In this document: piece after piece, positions 9,091 to 17,591 of the stretch | Numbering within the stretch: the first letter of the stretch is position 1 | How the letters are laid out: each line of letters starts with the position of its first letter | Assembly: GCF_022867805.1 (NCBI RefSeq) | Contig: NZ_JALIFO010000010.1 | Span: forward strand, 1-64,000 | From: Cuneatibacter sp. NSJ-177 | Lineage (GTDB): Bacteria > Bacillota > Clostridia > Lachnospirales > Lachnospiraceae | Direction: 5' to 3' | Length of the DNA stretch: 64,000 nt | Program-made: the position numbers and the translations under genes | The notes under the pieces: generated by a model | Told to the model about the DNA's origin: nothing | What the model saw: the letters and a program-made list of their open reading frames with translations, nothing else | The model's database searches: none

Positions 9091-9121
9091 AGTGTAACAC
9101 CTGGAGTGGGCTCCAAGTCAA
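9091..9121 (-). promoter_or_regulatory. MerR-type promoter with 19-bp spacer and operator
   Basis: On the minus strand TTGACT (9116-9121) and TACACT (9091-9096) are 19 bases apart, and the spacer carries the dyad CTTGGAGCCCACTCCAGG. An over-long spacer with a CTTGGAGT/ACTCCAAG-like dyad is the hallmark of MerR-activated promoters. It reads into the MerR gene and the aldo/keto reductase about 95 bp downstream. Between 9122 and 9313 I see nothing else. Confidence 0.85.
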
Positions 9122-9313
9122 GAGTTTTATGCAATTTCTCCCGAAAATAATGTTACATCCATAACCCCGTAAAAAACGTGATTCCATGAACGGTAACACG
9201 CTGCGCGATGCACAGAAACCATGAAAAACATCGTTTTACGTCATTAAACGCGGGTGTTGTCAAGGTTTCAAGACCAATTTTTTAAGTTGGAAAGAAAACT
9301 CATAAGGGCGACA

Positions 9314-10222
9314 TTAATCCTTTTTTTTACTTTTATTTCCGTCCTGCGCCGTATTTTCCGGCAACACCGACACATCCTCTACAATGTCGGTGATAAGCTG
9401 CCGAAAGTCTGACGCGTTCTTCGCTGTGATGACAGGCGTCCCCATTTCCGTTTCAATATCTTTCCGTGCGCGGCCTGCTACGCCGCCGCCGCGCTGCGCT
9501 ACCTTGCGGCTTTCTTCAAAACCCGTAGGCTGCTCTTGCTTTGAAATACCTGTAGTTGTCGCTTCCGCAAGCATCGTCAACACAAGCTCCAAGTCGCTCA
9601 TGTTATCCCGCAGGTTTTCCTTTTTCAAGCCTTTCAACCGCTTGTATTGCCCGGTACTCATGCCAGCCCATGCGCGGGTGATCTCGTCGGTGAGGATGGC
9701 GTATTCCTTACCCTTCTCCACACCGCGCTTTTGCCATTCTTCGGTCAGTTCATTTCGGATGCGGATTGCCAGAAGCCGCTGATGTACCCATTCTTCTGTG
9801 TACCCTTTTTTCAAATAGGTTTCAAGGGCGCGATCTATGGCCTGTTCGGGATCAATCGTTTCCTCAATGCGTTCCCTGCCAGCCCTCGCTAACCAAGCCT
9901 TAAACGGCTCTGCTTTGGGCGACGGGATGGACTGGACGATGCGCAAAAGCTGTTCGGTGTCGGCAACATCCGTTAAGCGTTTTTTGCCGTCAGCAGCGGT
10001 CATTTTCAAACGATTACAGTTTATAACCGTTTCATTTCCCTCGTCTTTCAAACGTTTTTTGGCAACTTTCCAATAGTTGCGGGCTGCCTGATGATCGGGC
10101 TGGTCTGTCAAAACGGCAATGACATCAACGACGGAAAAATACCATTCTTCCTTTTCCACATCCCATGCCGTGCGAATTTTTCTATCTTCAAAAAGCTGTA
10201 TGTTGTCTTTCAACTCTCCCAT
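9314..10222 (-). CDS. BRO-N domain (phage antirepressor-like) protein
   Basis: This 302-residue protein starts with a BRO-N domain (about 8-125: IQLFEDRKIRTAWDVEKEEW, then FSVVDVIAVLTD and RNYWKVAKKRLK). This DNA-binding fold is found in phage antirepressors, baculovirus BRO proteins and DinD. The remainder is helical and charged, ending in a Lys-rich tail. It is a lone gene with no other phage genes nearby. Upstream are two short palindromes. Its content is plainer in codon choice than its neighbours, which hints at horizontal origin, but that is an impression. Function unknown. Confidence 0.8.
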   Translation of the reverse strand: MGELKDNIQLFEDRKIRTAWDVEKEEWYFSVVDVIAVLTDQPDHQAARNYWKVAKKRLKDEGNETVINCNRLKMTAADGKKRLTDVADTEQLLRIVQSIPSPKAEPFKAWLARAGRERIEETIDPEQAIDRALETYLKKGYTEEWVHQRLLAIRIRNELTEEWQKRGVEKGKEYAILTDEITRAWAGMSTGQYKRLKGLKKENLRDNMSDLELVLTMLAEATTTGISKQEQPTGFEESRKVAQRGGGVAGRARKDIETEMGTPVITAKNASDFRQLITDIVEDVSVLPENTAQDGNKSKKKD

Positions 10223-10312
10223 GCTATGTACCTCTCTTTCAACTGTACGATTTTTGTGGACACTTCTTTTTATTAATATGTAATTTAAAGACTGGCCTAA
10301 AAGAAGCGGCCG

Positions 10313-10341
10313 CCAACCGGTTACACATTGTAACCGGTTGG
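10313..10341. repeat. Perfect palindrome upstream of the BRO-N gene
   Basis: CCAACCGGTTACA and its exact complement form 13-bp arms around a 3-nt centre. It lies 91 bp upstream of the BRO-N start codon, a good position for an operator or for a hairpin in the 5' leader. Confidence 0.85.
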
Positions 10342-10362
10342 ATTTCAGCGCTCCCGAAATCC
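10340..10362. repeat. Second short inverted repeat
   Basis: GGATTTC and GAAATCC (7-bp arms, 9-nt loop) directly abut the larger palindrome. On the minus strand a TATAAT lies just upstream (around 10370-10375), so both repeats may sit at the start of the BRO-N transcript. The remaining 10363-10687 stretch shows only a weak possible promoter (TGTACA, 17 bp, TATGCT near 10630) for the gene to the right. Confidence 0.6.
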
Positions 10363-10687
10363 TAAAAACATTATAAATTAAAGTATATGTATTTGTCGAT
10401 AGACCGTCACAAGGTTTTTCAATAGAGCCGCATGATTCGATTTGGATTTTTTAACATTCACAAAAATATGTCAAATGTCCGGCGGCTTCCGGCCCACCGG
10501 TAAGAATCAGAAGCAGGCGTCACAGCCATACTATGATTCATAAGAAAAAGGGAGTAGGCGGACCAAAAGGTCAGAGAATCATAGGTTTCGTCGAAAAAAG
10601 GCGAGAGAACCGGAAAACTGTCTGTACATCCCGAAAATGTTGTGATATGCTTGTTTATAGAAATTTCATATCTCAAGGAGGTACGCC

Positions 10688-11905
10688 ATGGCGGAAGCTG
10701 GTGTTGACAATATTACATTTCTGGAAGAGGCCAAGGCAGCGGTCATTCAGATGCGGCGGGCCCAGGCGGTGACGGATGAACAAGAGCTGCAGGCAAAGCG
10801 CTTGGAAAAAGCGCTGTTCTCCGAAAAAAAGGCGGTGGCCGACAGCATTGAGATGACGATCCGCAAGCGAAAAGCAGAGATCACGGACAGCTATGATTCT
10901 CAGATTGAAGAGCTCCAGGGCCATCTGCGAAAAGTAAAAAACAAGCGGGAGAAAGCCAAAAACGAAGGGATAAAAGAACGGATTGCGGAGGAAACCGCGG
11001 ACCTGATTGAGGAAAACCGCCGTCTGAATACGGAGATCAAAACCGTGTTCCGGCAGGACCGGGTGCCTGGATTTTGTAATTCCCTGTTTTTTTACTCTCT
11101 GTATTACACAAAAGGAATCAAGGAAATTCTGGTTTTTATCCTCACCCTTGCCGTCTGCTTTTTCGGCGTTCCGGTGGGAATTTACCAACTGATCGGCGTG
11201 GACAGCACGATTGTGTTGATTTTGTTGTACTTAGTGGACATCTTCTGCTTCGGCGGGCTCTACTTTTTCCTGAACAACCAAATTAAAGTGCGCCATCTGG
11301 AAGCTTTGAAAAAGGGCCGGGAAAACCGGAATGCCGTTGCCGCCAACAAGAAAAAAATCAAGGCGATCAAGAACGCGATTAAAAAAGATAAGAACGAGGA
11401 AATGTACGGCCTGGAAAAGTTTGACCGGGAAATACAAAAGCTGGAACAGGATAAAGTGGACATTGCCAATCAAAAACAGGAAGCGCTGACCAATTTTGAA
11501 AATTCCGGAAAAGTGTTGATCACTCAGGAGATCACGGAGAACAACCAGGAGCGGATCTCTCAGTTAGAATCTGATTACAACCACTCCTCGGAACAGCTGG
11601 CTGAATACCGCGACCGCCAGCGGAAAACCGCAATGATTTTGGCGGAACGATTTGAGCCTTTGCTGGGGAAAGAATTTATGCAGGAAGAAAAGCTGGACGC
11701 CTTGATCCAGGCCATCTCTTCCGGGCAGGCCGCCAATATCACGGAGGCGCAGGAACTGGTTCGCGCCGGCACACCGATCGGAATTGTGGAACCTCCCGCA
11801 GAGCCTGCTCCGAAGACAGAGATATTGACCGCCGTGGAGGAAGAGCAGAAAGTGGAGGCGTTCGTGCCGAAGCAGGAACAGGCGGAGGAGCCGGAAGCGA
11901 AATAA
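10688..11905 (+). CDS. Coiled-coil membrane protein, function unknown
   Basis: This 405-residue protein has three parts. The N-terminal half is a long charged coiled coil (about 10-125). Two adjacent membrane segments follow (about 150-172 and 178-198), and then a second charged coiled coil (about 205-330). The C-terminal tail is Pro/Glu-rich. Both coiled coils should face the same side of the membrane. No enzymatic motif is seen and I do not recognise the family. It is a single gene with a perfect CAAGGAGGTACGCC ribosome site and its own terminator. Confidence 0.85.
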   Translation: MAEAGVDNITFLEEAKAAVIQMRRAQAVTDEQELQAKRLEKALFSEKKAVADSIEMTIRKRKAEITDSYDSQIEELQGHLRKVKNKREKAKNEGIKERIAEETADLIEENRRLNTEIKTVFRQDRVPGFCNSLFFYSLYYTKGIKEILVFILTLAVCFFGVPVGIYQLIGVDSTIVLILLYLVDIFCFGGLYFFLNNQIKVRHLEALKKGRENRNAVAANKKKIKAIKNAIKKDKNEEMYGLEKFDREIQKLEQDKVDIANQKQEALTNFENSGKVLITQEITENNQERISQLESDYNHSSEQLAEYRDRQRKTAMILAERFEPLLGKEFMQEEKLDALIQAISSGQAANITEAQELVRAGTPIGIVEPPAEPAPKTEILTAVEEEQKVEAFVPKQEQAEEPEAK

Positions 11906-11914
11906 AAAGAAACC

Positions 11915-11937
11915 GGGGGCGGTAATCTCACGCCCCC
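11915..11937. terminator. Terminator between convergent genes
   Basis: GGGGGCG and CGCCCCC form a 7-bp stem with a 9-nt loop, followed by AAAA on the plus strand (U-rich on the other). It overlaps the last codons of the minus-strand permease and serves the coiled-coil protein on the plus strand. Confidence 0.65.
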
Positions 11938-12878
11938 AAAAGCCATCCGGCGCAAAACCCGATCGCTCCGCCCAACAGCACCACGATTCCCCACTGCCAG
12001 AAAATCACTTTTCGTTTCAGATGAAGTCCCATCCATACCAGGACATGTTCGGTCTGGTTCCTCTGCACAGCGCCCAAACGTAATTGGTAGCCAAAAAGAA
12101 GAAGCGACCAGAGAAAAGCAAAGGTTCCCACGCCGAGATACAGGACTTGCCGTTCGATTCGGACGGACCATTCCGCATCCTGGGCCTCTCCCTGATCCGT
12201 CATCTGCATACCCAGAGAGGTTAAATTTTTGACTGCCTGCCCTTTTACGCCTTCCTTTTTCAGGCGAATCCAGAAGGTCAGGGCCTCCTCTTCCTCCTGA
12301 CCGCCGCCCTGGATCCACATCCATTGGCTGAGGCTCAGGTAGGCTCTGGCATCCTCGGCCCCGTCCTTTAAAATGCCGCAGACCCGAAGCTCCGTCTTTA
12401 AGCCTTCCAGTTGAAAGCTGTCCGACAGCCAGTCCGGCTGCTTATCCTCCGGAATCCTTGCTTTCTTTTTATCCTGAAAGCCTTTTACAGCCGCCTCGTT
12501 CAGGACCACATAGGGCATGGCCGTCTCGTTCGGATATGCTTCCCCCATCTGCCATTTCCCGTTTAAATATCCGGCGTCCACACCGATCAGACGAACTTGA
12601 GATTGATAATCATCAAAAAGAAGCACACCCTCCGTCTCCTCGATCCGGCTGATGGAAAGAACTTCTTCCAGATTCCGAATTTTTTCCAAAGCTTCATTGT
12701 TCGCCGCCATGGTCCCTTTGACTTCGCACGGCTGTGACTTTTCTTTTAAGATCTCCGCATATCCGCGCCCGCCGATGGTCAGGCAGACCACAGCGGCGGC
12801 AATCCCGGCCACCGAGAGAAGTGTCTGCCATCCCGGCAAGGTTCGAAATGCCAGCCGGATCCGTTCTATCCCATTCAT
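11928..12878 (-). CDS. FtsX/MacB-like ABC transporter permease, shortened
   Basis: This 316-residue protein has an N-terminal membrane segment (about 18-38), a large extracytoplasmic region (about 45-235) and only two C-terminal membrane segments (about 238-260 and 285-315), ending abruptly after FCAGWLLGA. FtsX/MacB permeases usually have three C-terminal segments, so it appears one short. It is the last gene of a six-gene operon and lies 10 bp after the CARDB-like secreted protein. It probably pairs with the MacB/LolD-like ATPase two genes upstream. Confidence 0.75.
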   Translation of the reverse strand: MNGIERIRLAFRTLPGWQTLLSVAGIAAAVVCLTIGGRGYAEILKEKSQPCEVKGTMAANNEALEKIRNLEEVLSISRIEETEGVLLFDDYQSQVRLIGVDAGYLNGKWQMGEAYPNETAMPYVVLNEAAVKGFQDKKKARIPEDKQPDWLSDSFQLEGLKTELRVCGILKDGAEDARAYLSLSQWMWIQGGGQEEEEALTFWIRLKKEGVKGQAVKNLTSLGMQMTDQGEAQDAEWSVRIERQVLYLGVGTFAFLWSLLLFGYQLRLGAVQRNQTEHVLVWMGLHLKRKVIFWQWGIVVLLGGAIGFCAGWLLGA

Positions 12879-12888
12879 ATGCCGCCCC

Positions 12889-14451
12889 TTACTCTTCTTC
12901 CTGAACCGCCTTCTTCTTTTTCCAGATCAAGATTCCAGCAAGTCCTGCCAAGACAACCGCACCGATTGCAATGGAAATCCACCAGGCGCTGGTCTGGTTC
13001 TCCTCTTCTTTTTGGACCTCTGACCCAGCCGAAATCACCAGTTCGTTGATCTTTGTGTTAAAATAGGACTCTTCTTTGTATTCCGTCCCGTTTTCATCCT
13101 CGTAGATCAGCGTAATCGTCCCGCCGGTCTGGCCATAAAGCTCTTCCCCCTCCGCCAAATCCCGGTTCATGTTCTTCGCTCCGACAAATACCTTCATCTG
13201 GGCCTCCCCGGCGGATCCGCTTTCCAGATTTCCAATAAAGGCGCTCCCGGTCGGGATCAAACCAGCGGCGTCCAGCTCAAACCGCACATTGTAAGCGGCG
13301 CTCTTTCCCATATTGGCCGCCTGGAAACTGAGTGTGATCGTATCGCCGGCATTCACGGAAGTCGCCACGGTTGGCACCGTGCCCTCCACACGCATGGGCT
13401 GGGTCACGGCAATGTCCATCGTTCCGCTTGCGGACAGGGTCATCGCATTCTCATTGTCATAAGAAATCGCCAGCTGCACATGATATTTTCCCACTGCAAT
13501 TGAGGATTCCGCCCGGTAATGCAGCACCAGCTCCCTGGATTCCTCTTTCCCCAGCTTTTCCCAGAAAGTAATGTTACTGTCATCCAAAAGCGTCAGCCCT
13601 TCCGCGTCCGTTGTGGCGGTCAGGGTCAGGTTCTGCACCTTTTGCTTTTTGTTGGTATTCTTGATGACCGCCCGTATTTCAAATTCCTGCCCGGCCTCCA
13701 CAGTGCCGGGGGTGACCGTGTATTTCTCGACAAACAAGACAGGCTGTGACTCCGGTTTCGTCTCCTCTGGCGCCTGGGGCTCCGTCACCGGCACATCCGT
13801 GCTTTTTCCGTCCGTCACCGTGACATACGTGGTGAAACTCTGACTGACAGACTGTCCCCTCTCATCCTTGGCCGTCAGGTTCAGCACCAATGGATATACG
13901 CCGTTGTACCGGTCTCCGGAAAGTTCCAGGTCTAAACGAACCAAATACAGAGTCCGCGCTTCCCCGGTATCCAGGTCGGTCTGTACCGATTCCGTCACCG
14001 TCTTTTGATAGTTTCGATAGACAAAGGGACTCCCCTCGGTCCCGCCAAGCTCCGGAGTAATCATCACGGAATTTCCCCGCACCGGACCGTCGGCTGTCAA
14101 AGGCAGTATCACCACAGCGATTCCATTTTCCACCGCAGGCAGGTAGCCCGCCTGATAACTGCTTCCCATGGCGTCATACCGATGGCTGTCGTCGATGGAG
14201 AAGGTCAACTGCTCAATCGGTTCGTCATCCGCTCCGGAATCCCCTTCTCCCGCCTGGGTTTTATCCGATCCAGAATCCGATCCGTCCCCCTGGCTTTTAT
14301 CCTGTCCGGCATCTCCCTGGTCTTTGTCCACGCCGGAATCGATTCCTCCCGCCGGATCACCTCCAACCGGTTCCGCCCACACCAGCGAACTTGCCGCCAG
14401 CATTCCTGCACACACAGCCGCCGCCAGAAACTTGATCCCTCTCGTCCTCAT
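12889..14451 (-). CDS. Secreted, membrane-anchored CARDB-like adhesion/transport accessory protein
   Basis: This 520-residue protein has a signal peptide (about 1-26), an Asp/Gly/Ser-rich linker with repeated DKSQGDG-type units (about 27-75), and a series of beta-sandwich regions. One of these (about 240-335: EKYTVTPGTVEAGQEFEIRA...) resembles CARDB/NPCBM-like domains. A C-terminal membrane anchor (about 492-512) is followed by a KKKK stop. Its start overlaps the stop of the upstream ATPase gene (ATGA), and the shortened FtsX-like permease follows. Similar COG1361-type proteins accompany ABC exporters. The exact role is unknown. Confidence 0.75.
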   Translation of the reverse strand: MRTRGIKFLAAAVCAGMLAASSLVWAEPVGGDPAGGIDSGVDKDQGDAGQDKSQGDGSDSGSDKTQAGEGDSGADDEPIEQLTFSIDDSHRYDAMGSSYQAGYLPAVENGIAVVILPLTADGPVRGNSVMITPELGGTEGSPFVYRNYQKTVTESVQTDLDTGEARTLYLVRLDLELSGDRYNGVYPLVLNLTAKDERGQSVSQSFTTYVTVTDGKSTDVPVTEPQAPEETKPESQPVLFVEKYTVTPGTVEAGQEFEIRAVIKNTNKKQKVQNLTLTATTDAEGLTLLDDSNITFWEKLGKEESRELVLHYRAESSIAVGKYHVQLAISYDNENAMTLSASGTMDIAVTQPMRVEGTVPTVATSVNAGDTITLSFQAANMGKSAAYNVRFELDAAGLIPTGSAFIGNLESGSAGEAQMKVFVGAKNMNRDLAEGEELYGQTGGTITLIYEDENGTEYKEESYFNTKINELVISAGSEVQKEEENQTSAWWISIAIGAVVLAGLAGILIWKKKKAVQEEE

Positions 14452-15122
14452 ATGCTATCCCCCTGTTCCAATTTCCCATTGTAAAGCGTCAGGCTCCGCA
14501 AGGTCCGCCCGGCAGTCCGGCGGCAGCCCGCAGTCTGTATCAACGTCATATTCCCCTGGCGAAGAATCGCCGGAAATAAATCCCAGACTTTATCCTCCTC
14601 CGCCTCCGTCAAATCTGCCGTAAACTCGTCCGCCAGCACCAGTTCCGGCCCGTGAAGCGTTCCCCTTGCCATATTGCCGAAACTGCTTTCCAGGGCGGTC
14701 AATTGCCCGGAAAGTCTCCCCCGCACAGAACGAAGCCCCAAAAGTTCCAGGCGCTCCTTGGCTAGTTTCCTTGCTTTTACTCCCGGCATTCCCTTTAGTA
14801 TAAGCGGCAGCGCAACATTTTCCTCCAATGTCAGCAGCGGCAAAAATCCGGGATTCCGGGGCAATATCCCCAGATGCTTTCTCCGAAAGGCCTCCCCAGC
14901 TCCCCGGTCCGCGCCCGTCCGCTCCTTTTCCAGCACATATACTCTCCCTGCGCTGGGCGTCCGGAAACCGGACAAGATTTCCATGAGCAGTGTCTTCCCG
15001 CTGCCCGGTCCGCCCAAAACGGAGACGGATTCGCCTGCTTGAACCACAAGGTCAACTTCTTCCAGTATCCGCCGGTTTGGAGGAAACCACTGTACGATTT
15101 TTTCCGCCCGCAAAATTTCCAT
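14448..15122 (-). CDS. Degenerate ABC transporter ATP-binding protein (LolD/MacB-like)
   Basis: This 224-residue ATPase subunit has a good Walker A (GGPGSGKT, about 37-44) and a Walker B-like VLADEFTAD (about 161-169). The signature motif has decayed: where LSGGEQQR is expected, the sequence reads LSGQLTALESSFGNMARG. The switch histidine after the D-loop is also missing (LIQTAGCRR instead of a VTHD-like motif). ATP hydrolysis may therefore be impaired or work only with a partner. It lies in the middle of the ABC operon. Confidence 0.85.
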   Translation of the reverse strand: MEILRAEKIVQWFPPNRRILEEVDLVVQAGESVSVLGGPGSGKTLLMEILSGFRTPSAGRVYVLEKERTGADRGAGEAFRRKHLGILPRNPGFLPLLTLEENVALPLILKGMPGVKARKLAKERLELLGLRSVRGRLSGQLTALESSFGNMARGTLHGPELVLADEFTADLTEAEEDKVWDLFPAILRQGNMTLIQTAGCRRTAGRTLRSLTLYNGKLEQGDSI

Positions 15123-15131
15123 AATTCCTCC

Positions 15132-15773
15132 TCAGCGCACCATGGTCATCACACCGGCGTCCATTTCACAGACCGTGTCACAAAGTTCATCGATATCAAC
15201 TTGATTGTGGCTCGCGAGGAGGATCGTCTTCCCCTGCACTCGCAATTCTTTAATCAAATCCCGCATCTGGGCGACGCCGTGCTTGTCGAGCCCATTAAAA
15301 GGCTCATCCAGAATTAGTATAGAAGGGTCCTCCATGATCGCCTGGGCAATTCCCAGCCGCTGCCGCATGCCCAGAGAATACTTCCCCACCGGCTTTTTGC
15401 TGTCCGGATCCAGGCCGACCCGGCGGATCGTATCGCGGACCACGCCCCGGTGGATTTTTTTCTGGAGAGAAGCCAAAAGTTCCAGGTTTTTCTGGCCGCT
15501 CAGGTTCGGAAGAAATCCCGGCGTTTCAATGATCACTCCCACATCCTTCGGGAAATCCACGTCTTTCCCCACCTGCTGAAAGTTCACAAACACACGCCCT
15601 TCCGTGGGCTGCAAAAAACCGCAGATACACTTCATCATCACGGTTTTGCCGGAACCGTTGTTTCCGACAATCCCGTGAATCTTTCCCTCTTCAAATTCCC
15701 GGTTTACTTGTTTTAACACCAAATCTTCCCCAAACGATTTGGAGAGATTCTCTAATTGAATCACTGTCTTCAA
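15132..15773 (-). CDS. ABC-2 type transporter ATP-binding protein
   Basis: This is an intact ATPase of 213 residues: Walker A GNNGSGKT, signature YSLGMRQRL, Walker B ILILDEPFNGLD and switch His in LLASHN. The start is taken as TTG at 15771-15773 (L, then KTVIQLENLSKSFG) because AGGGGGG lies just upstream and the family begins here; a longer reading frame upstream overlaps the permease gene and lacks family similarity. It should pair with the two ABC-2 permeases encoded immediately upstream, giving an exporter of unknown substrate. Confidence 0.88.
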   Translation of the reverse strand: MKTVIQLENLSKSFGEDLVLKQVNREFEEGKIHGIVGNNGSGKTVMMKCICGFLQPTEGRVFVNFQQVGKDVDFPKDVGVIIETPGFLPNLSGQKNLELLASLQKKIHRGVVRDTIRRVGLDPDSKKPVGKYSLGMRQRLGIAQAIMEDPSILILDEPFNGLDKHGVAQMRDLIKELRVQGKTILLASHNQVDIDELCDTVCEMDAGVMTMVR

Positions 15774-15787
15774 AATGCCGTCCCCCC

Positions 15788-16699
15788 TTAGTTTTCCGTT
15801 CCGCGGAAGTGGAAGCTGTACCGTCTGATTGCCCAGAGGCTCAGAACCATCAAAATCAGCAGCAGCCCTCCGAATATCAGATAGGTCTGCCAAAGCCTGG
15901 GCAGCCGGTCGTACCCGAAGTTGTGCATATGGTAAGTCGCCTGATTCAGCGGGGACGCCCAACCGACCCAAACCCTGGCCTTATAGGCCAGTTCATCCGG
16001 CAGCCGGAACAGGTTCTTCAGGTTCTCCGGATTCAGCAAAAAACCGGACACGCTGAAAGCGAAAACAGAGATGACTCCCGCCACCTGGCCCTTCCAGATA
16101 TTAAAAAATAACATCAGGAAGACCATCACTAAGGTGTATAAAAGCATGAGAAGAAAAATCGTCGCCATACATGGATATGGCTTGCTCATCTCCAGGGTTT
16201 TTACCAGCGCCGGAAGGGCCACGGCCTCCCCTTCACCGGAGTAGCCGAGGATAGCGGCCGTCTTGCTCCACATATTGGCCGGAAAAGCGTTTGTCATGCA
16301 GACCAGGCTGGTCGCGGCCAGGATAAAGGTCAGGTAAATCGCGGTTGCGCTGATAATATACAGCCCTTGCCCCAGAACCCAGGTTTTCCGGTCGATCCGC
16401 ATCAGGTAAAACGGCGTACCGGCCGACAGAAAGGGCATGTCCGCAAAGAGCAGGATCAGCAGCATGGAGGAGAGCAGAATCGAGTTGCTGTCCCCAAAGG
16501 TCCAGACAAAGGGTTCCACAATCTGCATGATGGTGTCGTGCTCCTTGGCAAAATTCACAGCCTTATCCGACAGCAGGAAACAGAGGATGAAGGCAAGAAG
16601 AAAGGTGATGATGATTCTCGGATTTTTATGCCACTGGCGGAAGTTATAGACGGCCACGGCCCCAATTTGGCGGAGCCTTTGGAAAAATCTCTTAAACAC
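15788..16699 (-). CDS. ABC-2 type transporter permease
   Basis: This 303-residue integral membrane protein has about six hydrophobic segments and a C-terminal Arg/His-rich tail. The start is set at GTG (16697-16699) because GGAGG lies about 6 bases upstream; the frame is open further upstream, but that part is antisense to the previous gene's end. It overlaps the upstream permease by 8 bp and is followed by the ATPase after 14 bp. The substrate cannot be read from the sequence. Confidence 0.82.
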   Translation of the reverse strand: MFKRFFQRLRQIGAVAVYNFRQWHKNPRIIITFLLAFILCFLLSDKAVNFAKEHDTIMQIVEPFVWTFGDSNSILLSSMLLILLFADMPFLSAGTPFYLMRIDRKTWVLGQGLYIISATAIYLTFILAATSLVCMTNAFPANMWSKTAAILGYSGEGEAVALPALVKTLEMSKPYPCMATIFLLMLLYTLVMVFLMLFFNIWKGQVAGVISVFAFSVSGFLLNPENLKNLFRLPDELAYKARVWVGWASPLNQATYHMHNFGYDRLPRLWQTYLIFGGLLLILMVLSLWAIRRYSFHFRGTEN

Positions 16700-17456
16700 G
16701 TTCCAGCCTCCTTTCCGCAGACAGCACAAACAAAACCATCCCGATCGCCAGCAGCTCGCCGACCCACAAGATCACGCCAAGGATACCTGCGAACCAGCCG
16801 TTTCCCGGATTCAGCCAGACCAAAGGGTAGAACAGCACCACATAAGGGAAATAGCGTTCATACAGAATGATTAAAAGATAGTAAAAGATAAACGGCGCGG
16901 TGTAGGCCACGTACCGGCTTCCGGTAAACGTAGCGGTCCAGGCCCCGAACACAGACCAAAAAGCGCCGGAGAAGAAGAAAAGCAGGATCTTTTGCAGCAA
17001 CTCTAAGATCTGCGGCTGAAGGCTCATGCCTTCCTCCGCCGCTTTTTCCAGAGGCGACAGAACCAGCCAGGACAGGCCGCCGGACAAAACGATGCCAGCC
17101 GCCAGCACCAGGCCGCCGGAGACCGCGCAGGCCGCGGCTTTTCCCCAGAGATATCCCCGCCTGGTGGTCCGGGGCAAGATCGATTTGATCACGCCGCACC
17201 GCACGTCTTCCACAAAGCTGGCGGCATAGGGGAGGGCGCAGAGGATCGGCATCAGGAAAGACATGGTGTTGCCCTTCAGACCATCCAGGATGAACTGAAG
17301 GAAATTGCCGTAGGTTTGAGGATCCTCAGACTGGAAAAGCTTTACCAGAGTGTCCAGCTGGGAGAGGAACAGGAAAAGAGGAATGACCAGTACGCCCAGG
17401 AGAAAGCCTGGGGAACGAAGTGCTTGTTTTAGGTTTGTGGTAAAAATTGTTTTCAT
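16692..17456 (-). CDS. ABC-2 type transporter permease
   Basis: This 254-residue membrane protein has about six membrane segments and a short basic N-terminus ahead of the first (SPGFLLGVLVIPLFLFLSQL, about 15-34). It is the first gene of the minus-strand ABC operon running to 11928: permease, permease, ATPase, degenerate ATPase, CARDB-like protein, FtsX-like permease. The ribosome site is weak (GGGGAT). No clear promoter was found in 17457-17591. Confidence 0.82.
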   Translation of the reverse strand: MKTIFTTNLKQALRSPGFLLGVLVIPLFLFLSQLDTLVKLFQSEDPQTYGNFLQFILDGLKGNTMSFLMPILCALPYAASFVEDVRCGVIKSILPRTTRRGYLWGKAAACAVSGGLVLAAGIVLSGGLSWLVLSPLEKAAEEGMSLQPQILELLQKILLFFFSGAFWSVFGAWTATFTGSRYVAYTAPFIFYYLLIILYERYFPYVVLFYPLVWLNPGNGWFAGILGVILWVGELLAIGMVLFVLSAERRLERV

Positions 17457-17591
17457 ATGCTTTCAATCATCCCCTGTTCTTCCTGATAATGGCATAGATG
17501 TCGAACTGTCTTATGTTTATTAATAAGAGTTTAGCAGGGAATTGCATCTGAGTTGTTACTTAGTATGGAGAAATTATTGCATGATGGGAAT

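Noticed and set aside
10458-10676. 72-residue open frame on the minus strand in the BRO-N/coiled-coil gap
   Set aside because: No ribosome site, no domain, and it covers the promoter region of the neighbouring gene.
15774-15971. 66-residue N-terminal extension of the ABC ATPase
   Set aside because: The extension is antiparallel in meaning to the upstream permease and lacks family similarity; a TTG start with AGGGGGG upstream at 15773 fits better.
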